This document shows, piece by piece, positions 7,685 to 15,621 of a stretch of 64,000 bases of DNA; the stretch's first letter is position 1, and every line of letters begins with the position of its first letter. The DNA comes from Streptomyces sp. NBC_01754 (GTDB lineage: Bacteria > Actinomycetota > Actinomycetes > Streptomycetales > Streptomycetaceae): assembly GCF_035918015.1 (NCBI RefSeq), contig NZ_CP109132.1, positions 6,510,001-6,574,000 on the forward strand, in the 5' to 3' direction. A program made the translations under genes and the position numbers. The notes beneath the pieces were generated by a model. The model was not told the origin of the DNA. It was given only the letters and a program-made list of their open reading frames with translations, and did not search any database.

Positions 7685-9907
7685 GTGGCCGACGAGATGG
7701 TGCGCACGGCGCAGCAGTTCATCAATGGCGTATATGGAGGAAAGCTAGGCATCGACCGACTGCCGGAGACCGGGGAGACCGGATGGTCGACCATGTTCGC
7801 CCTGACTCGCGCCCTCCAGTACGAACTGGGCATCACCAGCCTGTCCGACGCGTTCGGCCCCACCACGCTGAGCACCCTCACCTCCCAGTACCCGGTACTC
7901 AACGGGGACACGGTCCCGTCGCAGAACTTCACCAAGATCATTCAGTCGGCTCTTTACTGCAAGGGCTACGACGGCGGCGACATCGACGGCACGTACAACT
8001 CGCGAGTGGCCTCGTCGATGGCCCGTCTGAAGCAGAACATGGGAGTGGACTTCGTCTACCCCGGCGGCAACCTGGTGCCGAAGGTCTTCAAGGGACTCCT
8101 CAACATGGACGCCTACGTGACCGCCAATGGCGGCACGGAAACCGTGCGGGCGGTGCAGCGGTGGCTCAACGGCTCGTACGTGTCCCGCCGGGACTTCTAC
8201 ATCATCCCGGCCGACGGCAACCACTCGCGCGATGTCGCCAAGTCGATGCTCTTCGCGGTGCAGTACGAGCTCGGAATGGCCGACGGCACGGCCAATGGCG
8301 TCTTCGGCCCCGGCACCCAGAGCGGGCTCAAGAGCCACACCGTGTCCACGGGCGACTCCGGCCCCTGGGTACAGCTCTTCTCCGCCGGCATGGTGCTCAA
8401 CCAGCGTCCGGGAGTGACCTTCTCCGGGACCTTCACCAGCTCCCTGGCCTCGGCCGTCTCCACCTTCCAGTCCTTCGTGAAGCTGCCCGTGACGGGCACC
8501 GGCAACTTCTCCACATGGGCTTCGCTCCTGGTGTCCTACGGGGACCAGTCCCGCAACGGTGAGGCCTGCGACGGGGTCACCAAGATCACTGCGGCTCGTG
8601 CTGCCACCCTGAAGGCCCAAGGCATCACCTACATAGGCCGCTATCTCACGAACCCGATCCCGGACGACCCCGACCTCCCGGAGAAGGAGATCCAGCCCGG
8701 AGAACTGCAGACGATCGCCGAGAACGGGCTGCGCTGTTTCCCGATCTACCAGACCTTCGGGCGGGCCGCGGCGAACTTCAGCTATCCGCAGGGCCGCGCG
8801 GCGGGACAGGCGGCGATCAACGCGGCGCTGGACCACGGTTTCAAGTCGGGCAGCCGGATCTTCTTCGCCGTCGACTTCGACGCCCTGGACGAGGACGTCA
8901 CCAGGAACGTCCTGCCGCACTTCAAGGGCATCCAGGACGCCATAGCCGACGACGGCAGTCGCTTCGGCGTCGGCGTGTACGGGCCGCGCAACGTCTGCAC
9001 CCGCGTCGGGGAGGCGGGCCACGCCACCGCGTCGTTCGTCTCCGACATGTCCTCGGGCTTTTCCGGCAACTTCGGCTACCCTCTGCCGACGAACTGGGCC
9101 TACGACCAGATCGTCACCCGCACCGTGGGCAGCGGGGCCGGATCGATCAATATCGACATCAACATCGCCTCGAGCCGGGACACCGGCCAGGGCTCGTTCG
9201 ACGCCCCCCGGGGCCAGCTCCCCGACACCTCGCTGGACTCCGACCTCATCACGGCCATGCGGACCGACGTCGGCAAGTACATGGAGTCGATCGGCTTCCC
9301 CAACGACGGGGGACTGCGGTCCCACACCCACGAGGAGTGCTTCCGCAGGGTGGTCCTCGAGTACGACAGCGTCACCACCCTCCTCGCCTACCGCTACAAC
9401 ATGCGCAAGGCACTGATCCAGACGACCGCGTACTGGGAGATGCGGCACATCGACCCGGTCGACCTGTCCGTCGACATGGAGGTCGCCCTCGAGTTCCTGA
9501 CGACCGGGAGCTTCCGGGACAGTTCCACGGGCATCGGGCAGATCTTCGGCAGGACGGCAGTGCTGGCCTGGAACAACGCCGTCCGGAAAGGCTACGCGGA
9601 GGGCACCATCCGCGATGTCACCAACGACGAGGCCAAGTACAACATCTGGGCCGACTGCCGGCACGACGACCAGTTCTCCATGTCGACAGTGCCGTTGATC
9701 CATCTGTGGAACGCAGACGGGGCACCGGGCGCGGACCCCGAGGAGACGCCGCTGCGCTCCATGCGCCTGAACTACACCGAGTCGGAGGTCTTCCAGATCC
9801 TCCGGCGGTACCAGGGCACCAACGCCGAGGCCGTGGAACACGCCAGGCAGCGGATGGCTCTCTACCAGATCATGGAGAAGTACAACTCCATCTCCCGGCA
9901 CAACTGA
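7685..9907 (+). CDS. DUF1906 (glycoside hydrolase-like) protein with peptidoglycan-binding-type repeats and an unknown C-terminal domain
   Basis: The protein has 740 residues from the GTG at 7685, chosen because AAGGAG lies five bases upstream; the open frame extends to 7580 without support. Residues 1-300 contain repeated PG_binding_1-like units (LQYELGITSLSDAFGP, AVQYELGMADGTANGVFGP). Residues about 300-510 match DUF1906: it begins CDGVTKITAARAATLKAQGITYIGRYLT, with FFAVDFDA and later WAYDQIVT. DUF1906 is a TIM-barrel fold related to glycoside hydrolase family 25. The last 200 residues (EECFRRVVLEYDS to the end) are not recognised. No signal peptide is visible, odd for a cell-wall enzyme; non-classical export or a phage/contractile-system role is possible. 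It is followed at 13 bases by a small membrane-protein gene. Confidence 0.8.
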   Translation: MADEMVRTAQQFINGVYGGKLGIDRLPETGETGWSTMFALTRALQYELGITSLSDAFGPTTLSTLTSQYPVLNGDTVPSQNFTKIIQSALYCKGYDGGDIDGTYNSRVASSMARLKQNMGVDFVYPGGNLVPKVFKGLLNMDAYVTANGGTETVRAVQRWLNGSYVSRRDFYIIPADGNHSRDVAKSMLFAVQYELGMADGTANGVFGPGTQSGLKSHTVSTGDSGPWVQLFSAGMVLNQRPGVTFSGTFTSSLASAVSTFQSFVKLPVTGTGNFSTWASLLVSYGDQSRNGEACDGVTKITAARAATLKAQGITYIGRYLTNPIPDDPDLPEKEIQPGELQTIAENGLRCFPIYQTFGRAAANFSYPQGRAAGQAAINAALDHGFKSGSRIFFAVDFDALDEDVTRNVLPHFKGIQDAIADDGSRFGVGVYGPRNVCTRVGEAGHATASFVSDMSSGFSGNFGYPLPTNWAYDQIVTRTVGSGAGSINIDINIASSRDTGQGSFDAPRGQLPDTSLDSDLITAMRTDVGKYMESIGFPNDGGLRSHTHEECFRRVVLEYDSVTTLLAYRYNMRKALIQTTAYWEMRHIDPVDLSVDMEVALEFLTTGSFRDSSTGIGQIFGRTAVLAWNNAVRKGYAEGTIRDVTNDEAKYNIWADCRHDDQFSMSTVPLIHLWNADGAPGADPEETPLRSMRLNYTESEVFQILRRYQGTNAEAVEHARQRMALYQIMEKYNSISRHN

Positions 9908-9920
9908 CAGGGCCCTTCGC

Positions 9921-10388
9921 ATGCTGGTGACAGACACCTCGGACGACCTCCACATCGGTCTCGTGTTCCTGCTGACGCCGCTGGGCATCGGTCTGACGTT
10001 CTGGATGACCGTCCGCGGTCTGCGGCTGCTGCTCGGGAGGCGCGGCGGGCACGACGCCCGCACCATCGTCAGGGGCGCCGCAGCCGTCGCGTGGGCCTGT
10101 GCGTTCGGCTTCTACACCTGGGGGCTGCTGCATTTCGTGACCCTGGACGAGAGCCGCCAGACCCAGGCCTGTGAAGAGCGGCTGGGAGCCGAGCGGGCAC
10201 GGTCCGTCGACGGGTACGAATACGCCTTCCTCCCTGTGGAGTTCAGGTGCCGCCTCACCGGGGGGCAGACGTACGACGCCGTCGTGCCCGGATACGTGAA
10301 TCCCGCGGCGGGGCTGTTCGGCGTGACCGCCGCCGCACTGACCTACACCGCTCGCCCGAAGAACTGGCTCAAGGAGACGAAGAAGTGA
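9921..10388 (+). CDS. Small membrane protein of unknown function
   Basis: A 155-residue protein. Two or three hydrophobic segments are seen: residues about 10-35, 45-68 and a weaker one at about 128-145. The loop between them holds two cysteines (C at about 84 and 109), possibly a disulfide outside the cell. It lies between the DUF1906 gene (13-base gap) and a secreted M15-like protein whose start overlaps its stop, so the three genes probably form one operon. No family recognised; a partner role in cell-wall handling is inference from position only. Confidence 0.65.
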   Translation: MLVTDTSDDLHIGLVFLLTPLGIGLTFWMTVRGLRLLLGRRGGHDARTIVRGAAAVAWACAFGFYTWGLLHFVTLDESRQTQACEERLGAERARSVDGYEYAFLPVEFRCRLTGGQTYDAVVPGYVNPAAGLFGVTAAALTYTARPKNWLKETKK

Positions 10389-11128
10389 CCGTGAACGTAT
10401 CCCGCCGGACCGCGCTGACGCGTGCGGCACTCGTGGCGGCCGCCGCCGCCGTCGGATCGCAGGTGCTGTCCGCTCCCGCCCGCGCCGCGGATCGCGCCCC
10501 CGACCCGGAAACGCTGCGCAAGGAGATCGCGGCGGCACAGGAACGCAACAAGCGGGTCCTGAGCGGTGTCCCGTCCAAGAACGGCTGGGAGATGGAGAAA
10601 CTCGCCGACGACCGCGGCAGCGTCTACACCAGACCCGTTCCGGGGACCCCTCTCGAAGGCGTGCGGATGCGCATGGGGGACATCGAGACGGTTCTCGTCC
10701 ATGTGATCACACGGTTCCACTACGAGATCGACGCCCTGCGCGCCGGGGAGGTGACCGGCTGGCGGGCACCGGGTTCCGTGCGGAAGGGACTCCCCGAGTC
10801 CAATCTGGCTTCCGGCACGGCGGTGCAGATCCGGCCCCGGTCCTACCCCTCGGGGGCCCGTGGGGGATTCTTCCCCCTGCAGGAGCTGGTCGTCCGCGAC
10901 ATCCTCGCCGAGTGCGAGGGCGTGGTGCGCTGGGGCGGTGACGACCGCAAGCCGGACGAGTCGCTCTTCTCCATCGACGTGCCGCCGGGTGACGAGCGCC
11001 TGAAGAAGACCGCAGCGAAGATCCGCGGCTGGAACCACACTCCAGGGCTCGGCGCCGGGGCTCAGGTGGACCCGGCACAGTCGCAGCGGCGCCGGGCCGC
11101 CGAGCGTCTCGCGGCCCGGCAGGCCTGA
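10385..11128 (+). CDS. Secreted M15/VanY-like protein with apparently lost zinc ligands
   Basis: A 247-residue protein starting at the GTG at 10385, which overlaps the previous stop (GTGA) with AAGGAG eight bases upstream. A twin-arginine-type leader (SRRTALTRAALVAAAAAVG, cleavage near ARA-AD) implies export. The C-terminal half (SNLASGTAVQIRP, then FFPLQELVVRDILAECEGVVRWGG, then SLFSIDVPPGD) follows the layout of peptidase M15_C/VanY domains. There the expected pattern is S-x-H-x-x-G-x-A-x-D and D-x-x-H-F. Here the first His is Leu, the Asp is Gln and the last His is Leu. All three metal ligands seem replaced, so it may be a non-catalytic cell-wall binder. The family assignment comes from motif spacing. 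Confidence 0.6.
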   Translation: MTVNVSRRTALTRAALVAAAAAVGSQVLSAPARAADRAPDPETLRKEIAAAQERNKRVLSGVPSKNGWEMEKLADDRGSVYTRPVPGTPLEGVRMRMGDIETVLVHVITRFHYEIDALRAGEVTGWRAPGSVRKGLPESNLASGTAVQIRPRSYPSGARGGFFPLQELVVRDILAECEGVVRWGGDDRKPDESLFSIDVPPGDERLKKTAAKIRGWNHTPGLGAGAQVDPAQSQRRRAAERLAARQA

Positions 11129-11141
11129 GCCTGCGTCTACC

Positions 11142-11188
11142 GGATCGTGGAAGGCCATGCCCGGCACGGGCATGGCCTTCCACGATCC
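11142..11188. terminator. Strong bidirectional terminator hairpin
   Basis: A perfect 21-bp inverted repeat (11142-11162 and 11168-11188) with loop GGCAC. It sits between the end of the M15-like gene (11128) and the convergent end of the NgcG-like permease gene (11222). There is no U-run, which is normal for actinomycetes. Confidence 0.9.
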
Positions 11189-11221
11189 GTGCAGGCGGCG
11201 ACGGTCGCCACGACGTCGCCG

Positions 11222-12139
11222 TCAGCGGAGGGTGAACCGGGGGAGGGCGGGCGGAGCCGGCCCTACTTGAGCGCCCCCCGCCGTCAGCCCCGCGACGACC
11301 TGCCGCTGGAAGACGATGTAGGCGCCGAGGACCGGCAGCATCGCCATGACCAGACCGGCCAAGAGACCCGACCAGTCCCCCTTGTACCCCTGGCTGGTGG
11401 CCAGTTCGACCAGGCCCTGGGCGAGCACCTTGCCGTCCGGGTCGGTGTTGAGCACCGTCGGCAGCATGTACTGGTTCCACTGCCCGAGGAAGTTGAAGAT
11501 GCCGACGCTGATCAGGCCGGGCTTCGCCATCGGGAGCATCACCTGGAAGAACGTCCGGGTGTGCGAGGCGCCGTCGAGCATGGCCGCTTCCGCGATCGAG
11601 GTCGGCAGGGTCCGGAAGAACGAGGTGAGGAAGAAGACGGTGAACGGCAGTGGGTACGCGATGTACACGAGGATCAGGCCGTGCGCCGAGTGCAGCAGGC
11701 CCATGTTGTTCATCACGAAGAACAGCGGGACCAGCGCCAGGATGATCGGGAAGCTCATCCCGCCGATGAAGAGGAAGTAGATGAAGCGGTTCCCCGGAAA
11801 GTCGAACCGCGCCAGCACGTACGCCGCCATCGCCCCGAGCAGCAGTGTGCCGATGAGTGAACCACTCACCACCAGGATGGTGGTGAGGAAGTAGTTACCC
11901 ATGTGGGCCTGGCTCCAGGCCCGTGACCAGTTCTCGAAGTGCAGCCGGTCGGGCAGCGACCAGGGCGTCGAGAGGATCGAGTCGTCCGTCTTGAAGGACG
12001 ACATCACCGCCCAGAGCAGCGGCATGACGACGAGCACCGCCCAGATGGCCAGCACACCGTGCGAGAAGACGTTGAGGACATCGCCGTCGCCGCTCTCGGC
12101 CGGCCCGTCCACCGGGGCCTTCGTCTTCGTCACCGGCAA
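11222..12139 (-). CDS. Carbohydrate ABC transporter permease (MalG/NgcG-like)
   Basis: A 305-residue inner-membrane permease of the binding-protein-dependent type. Six transmembrane segments are visible, the first at residues about 25-48. The EAA loop (EAAMLDGASHTRTFFQVMLP) that contacts the ATPase is intact near residues 205-225. The sequence resembles NgcG of the Streptomyces N-acetylglucosamine/chitobiose importer. The start is TTG at 12139 or GTG at 12133. Its upstream partner (12277-12570) is truncated and no solute-binding protein or ATPase is nearby, so this copy is probably non-functional. Confidence 0.85.
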   Translation of the reverse strand: MPVTKTKAPVDGPAESGDGDVLNVFSHGVLAIWAVLVVMPLLWAVMSSFKTDDSILSTPWSLPDRLHFENWSRAWSQAHMGNYFLTTILVVSGSLIGTLLLGAMAAYVLARFDFPGNRFIYFLFIGGMSFPIILALVPLFFVMNNMGLLHSAHGLILVYIAYPLPFTVFFLTSFFRTLPTSIAEAAMLDGASHTRTFFQVMLPMAKPGLISVGIFNFLGQWNQYMLPTVLNTDPDGKVLAQGLVELATSQGYKGDWSGLLAGLVMAMLPVLGAYIVFQRQVVAGLTAGGAQVGPAPPALPRFTLR

Positions 12140-12276
12140 GCGCGGCCGGGACGGCGGGCGGGGTCTCAGTGACCTTCAGGCGTGCTCACCTCGTACACCT
12201 GTCGGGCCGGTCACCGGGACCGAACTCTTCTGGGTGGGGCCGGTCCTGCGGTCACCGGGCCGCGGGCGGGGCGGCA

Positions 12277-12669
12277 TCAGAACTCCAGCCGCTCGCGCAG
12301 GCCCAGCTTCGTCACGATGCCCGCGAAGAGCATGGTGACGATGAGCAGCCCGACACCGATCGTGGTGGCGTATCCGGCCTGGGCGTCCCGGAAGGCCGTC
12401 TGGTAGACGTACAGCGGCAGGACGGTGGTGGAGTGGTCGGGACCGCCCGGGCCCACCGTCATGAACTGGACGGCGGTGAACGCCTCCACACCGAGGGCGG
12501 GGATGCCCATGTAGACCCAGCCGGACTGCACGGTGCCCCAGAGCAGCGGCACCCGTTCCTCGCCGCCGTCCGCCCCCTGAACGACCTCACCCACCGGCTC
12601 GGCTGGTCCACCTGGCGACGCGCCACCAGGCACGATCACAGACCAATTATTACCGACGACAAGCCGCAT
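12277..12669 (-). pseudogene. Truncated carbohydrate ABC permease (NgcF-like), C-terminal end only
   Basis: From about 12565 to the stop at 12277 the minus strand encodes PLLWGTVQSGWVYMGIPAL.. VGPGGPDHSTTVLPLYVYQTAF.. RERLEF. This is the last 95 or so residues of an NgcF-type permease, beginning just after its EAA loop. The N-terminal two thirds are missing. The open frame upstream to 12669 (MRLVVGNNWSVIVPGG..) is not permease sequence but insertion-sequence debris. The gene was broken by the insertion/rearrangement on its 5' side. Confidence 0.85.
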
Positions 12670-13799
12670 CTCAGCCCGGATTCACCGGCTTGCTTCGCGG
12701 GTGATCATTCCCGGTGATCGGGTTGGTGGGTCCGGCTGCGGGCATGAGGTGGCCGCCGGTCTGCCCAGCATTTCCACGTGTCCACAGGTCTCGGGCCCTC
12801 TCGGCCGGGTCGGATGGCGGCTCAGACAGCCGGTGGCGGTGCGTGCAGGGCGTGGAACAGGGCCTGGAAGGCATCCTGCCAGGGCCGGCGTTCGGGCAGG
12901 TGGAGAGTGAGGCGCCGGGCGGAGCGGGCCAGTCGGGCAGGCACGTTGATCAGGTGGTCGCGGACCGTGGCGCAGATGACCTTGGCGTGGAAGGCGGACG
13001 CCAGGGTGCCGGCGGCTCGGGTCAGATTGTGCGCGAGAGCGGCCAGCGCGAGCCAGGCTGCGTTCGCCCGGAAGTGCCCGGAGGGAGCGTGGGCGAACGG
13101 GCCGACCAGCGCCCGGCGGGCGGCTTCGTCATTCCAGGCGATCTCGGGTTTGCCGGGATCGGTGTAGTCGTGGGCGGTGCACCATCGGTCGGCGACCTCG
13201 CCGGCGCCGGGGACCTCACGGATCACCCGACGGATCGCGGCCACGATCTGAGTGACGGTGTCCTGGGTGGCCACCGCATCGTCCAGGACGGTGGAGTCCA
13301 GCGCCCGGCGCTGCTTTCCCCTGAGGACACCGGTGGCGGTCACGGCCTCTTTGACCTTGGTGAAAATCCGCATCGGGTCGGCCGAGCGTGCGAGTCGGCG
13401 CCGGAAATAGGTCAGCAGGGAGGGATCGAAGGCGGTGTCGTACAGGCCCAGCCCGCAGGCGGCCTTCCACCGCAGGTCACACCGCAGTTCCTGAACTGTT
13501 CCGAAGTCCGACAGCCCGGTCAGGCTCTGCAGTACCACCGTCGCGGCCAGCACCTGCGGCGGCAACGACGGCCGTCCGTTGGCCGACGGATACATGTCCG
13601 CGAAGAACTCCGGCGGGAACAGCACCTCACGATGCTCGGCCAGGAACGCGAACACGCTTCCTGCCGGGATCAACTCCCGGCAGGTCTCCCACACATCCGG
13701 CCCGACCGACTCCCCGGCCGATTCCCCCTGCATGCCCATAAGACTGGCCCCGGACCTGCCGGTCCGGGGCCAGAACGCAAAAGACTTTCCAGCAGTCTT
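12670..13799 (-). mobile_element. Chimeric insertion sequence remnant (IS1182 left part joined to IS1380 right part)
   Basis: The 5' side of the minus-strand ORF and the flank up to 13799, including a perfect GGCCCCGGACC hairpin at 13746-13771, look like an IS1182-type end. The 3' side and the stretch down to about 12670 (..CCGGTGAATCCGGGCTGAG on the minus strand) look like an IS1380-type end. No matching inverted repeats or target duplications were found. The short plus-strand frame around 12568-12690 (HRLGWSTWRRATRH) may be the tail of yet another transposase. Boundaries are approximate. Confidence 0.55.
12822..13739 (-). pseudogene. Hybrid transposase: IS1182-like N terminus fused in frame to an IS1380-like C terminus
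   Basis: A 305-codon open frame. Residues 1-213 are IS1182-like: FADMYPSANGRPSLPPQVLAA, RRALDSTVLDDAVATQDTV, HDYTDPGKPEIAWND. From about residue 214 the sequence switches to the conserved tail of IS1380 transposases (APSGHFRANAAWLALAALAHNLTRA, VPARLARSARRLTLHLP). The junction lies near 13095. Neither half contains a whole DDE domain, so activity is unlikely. An in-frame junction between unrelated IS families suggests recombination at a short shared sequence followed by drift. Confidence 0.7.
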
Positions 13800-13803
13800 C
13801 TAG

Positions 13804-15247
13804 TAGGGCTTTGTTAGGTCCTGTGGTGGGGGTCGGGTCTTGGTGCGGGTTGGCCGCATATCGAGCAGGCGCCGGTCCAGGTGGCCAGGAGGGCTGGAGT
13901 TCGCGGAGGACCGCGTAGAGGGTCAGGCCGGCGCAGGGGCTTTTGGGTCGAGCCTGAGCATTGTGCAGAAGGCTTGGGCGAGGGAGGCGAGGGTGACGTG
14001 GCGGTGCCGGCCGAGGTAGTTGCGGCCCTCGAAGTGGTCCAGGCCGAGGCCGTCCTTGAGCTCGCGGTAGTCGTGCTCGACTCGCCAGCGGATCTTGGCG
14101 ATTCGGACGAGCTCGCGCAGTGGGGTGTCGGCGGGCAGTGTCGAGAGCCAGTAGTCGGTTGGTTCGGCGGAGTCGGGTGGCCACTCGACGAGCAGCCAGC
14201 AGTCGGGAAGGGAGCCGTCTGCGTTTCGGCGGATGTGTCGGTTGGCCGGGCGGACCCGCAGGGCCAGGAACTGCGAGCGCATCTCGGCGTTCGGGTTGCG
14301 CTTGGTGGTCTTGCTGCCCTGGCGCCAGGTGACGGTGCGGGTGGCCGTCTGTCCGGCTGTCCGGGCAAGTTCGCGCAGGGTGGTGTGGGGGTGGGGGTAG
14401 GCGGACACGGGAGGGCGGCCCTGCCCGGAGTACGGCGGGCGCTGGGGCGTCGCGTCGCCCGGGTGGGCGGTCGTGGTGGCCTTGACCGCGACCGCGTAGG
14501 TCAGACCGCGCTCGGTCAGGCCCTCGCGAAAGCCCGTGGCGTCGCCGTATCCGGCGTCGGCGACGACCGGCAGGTCCGGCAGCTCCCAGTCCCCGCGGAC
14601 CTCATCCAGCATGTCCAGGGCCAGGCGCCACTTCTCCCGGTGCCGTGCCGCATCGGGGACGCCCGCCCTGGCCCGGCGGCGCCGGATCGCCCCGGCCGGC
14701 AGCGGGTCCTCGCCGTGCTTGGTGTCGTCCCAGCTCTCGGGCAGGAACAGGCGCCAGTCGACGGCCGAGGACGCACGGTCGGAGACCAGGTTCACACTGA
14801 CCCCGACCTGGCAGTTGCCCCGCTTGCCCAGCGCCCCGCAGTACATCCGCGTCACCCCCGGCGAGTCGTAGCCGTCCTTGGGGAAACCGACATCATCGAT
14901 CGCGTACGCCTCGGGCGAAATGTGTGCCGCGGCCCAACGCGCCACCTTTTCCCGGGCCTTGGAGTAGTCCCAGGTGGAGGAGGAGACGAACTGCTGGAGC
15001 TGCTGGTGGTCCACGCCCAGACGCTCGGCCATCGGCTGCATCGACTTGCGCTTGCCGTCCAGCATCAGCCCACGCAGATACAGCTCACCCTTGGCCCGCT
15101 GGTCCCGACGGGCCAAGGGTCCCAGCATCTGGGCCGCGAACGCCTCCAGGCGCGGACGGACCTCTTCCATCTCCTCAGGTGTCACACCTGACAGAAGATC
15201 ACAACACTACCGGTGTCCGGCCATCCGGGGTACCTAACAAAGCCCTG
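13804..15247 (-). mobile_element. Complete IS701 family insertion sequence
   Basis: A 1444-bp element whose ends share AGGGCTTTGTTAGGT (13805-13819 and the complement at 15232-15246), with the outermost base differing. CTAG at 13800-13803 and 15248-15251 is a 4-bp target duplication, typical of IS701 elements, which prefer YTAR targets. It carries one full-length transposase. It inserted exactly at the right end of the IS1182-like remnant. Confidence 0.9.
13923..15185 (-). CDS. IS701 family transposase
   Basis: A 420-residue protein. It opens with an N-terminal helical region (MTPEEMEEVRPRLEAFAAQM). The conserved IS701 block YLRGLMLDGKRKSMQPMAE follows, then the DDE core with AIDDVGFPKDG (first Asp), PVVADAGYGDAT (second Asp) and WRVEHDYRELKDGLGLDHF (Glu). 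Full length and intact. The motif order and the flanking CTAG duplication agree with IS701. Possibly active. Confidence 0.93.
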   Translation of the reverse strand: MTPEEMEEVRPRLEAFAAQMLGPLARRDQRAKGELYLRGLMLDGKRKSMQPMAERLGVDHQQLQQFVSSSTWDYSKAREKVARWAAAHISPEAYAIDDVGFPKDGYDSPGVTRMYCGALGKRGNCQVGVSVNLVSDRASSAVDWRLFLPESWDDTKHGEDPLPAGAIRRRRARAGVPDAARHREKWRLALDMLDEVRGDWELPDLPVVADAGYGDATGFREGLTERGLTYAVAVKATTTAHPGDATPQRPPYSGQGRPPVSAYPHPHTTLRELARTAGQTATRTVTWRQGSKTTKRNPNAEMRSQFLALRVRPANRHIRRNADGSLPDCWLLVEWPPDSAEPTDYWLSTLPADTPLRELVRIAKIRWRVEHDYRELKDGLGLDHFEGRNYLGRHRHVTLASLAQAFCTMLRLDPKAPAPA

Positions 15248-15251
15248 CTAG

Positions 15252-15621
15252 GGTCAGATCTTCGACCCGGGGGAAGACGGATCCTGTCGTTCATACCGTG
15301 GTTTTCAAGCTGGCTGGCGGGCGAGATGTCGGACGCTTGGCGTGGGTCTCCCCGCGCCTCACTCGTGTCGCCACAGTTGCTGGTGCAACCCGATTGCCTG
15401 GAGGTCGTGGCCAAGGAGCAACGTCTTGCTCGTGGGAGCTGGGGGAGGGCACGTGCCTGGCTGGGGCGCTGTCGACACGTTCGCGAGTGAACGCCGGTGC
15501 GCGCATTACGCTGGACTCTCGATGGTTCCGTCAGTGCCGGACCTGCCGTCGTGAAAGAGCCAGACCTGCTTGCTCCACCCCACTGATGTGACATCTCGTG
15601 ACAGATGAGAGGGTCGGACGG
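15252..15621. other. Intergenic region downstream of IS701, upstream of pcaL
   Basis: No gene is supported. GC skew and codon pattern are unlike the flanking genes and short frames on both strands lack similarity. It may be residual sequence of a disrupted neighbour: in Streptomyces, pcaL usually ends a pca operon, and no such genes are upstream here. Confidence 0.5.

Noticed and set aside
7745-10066. 773-codon minus-strand frame
   Set aside because: Antisense shadow of the DUF1906 gene, caused by high third-position GC; no recognisable domains.
1-15250. Possibility of a defined genomic island or integrative element spanning the IS-rich left end
   Set aside because: No integrase, attachment repeats, tRNA or conjugation genes were found; the pattern is better explained by repeated insertion into a tolerant region.
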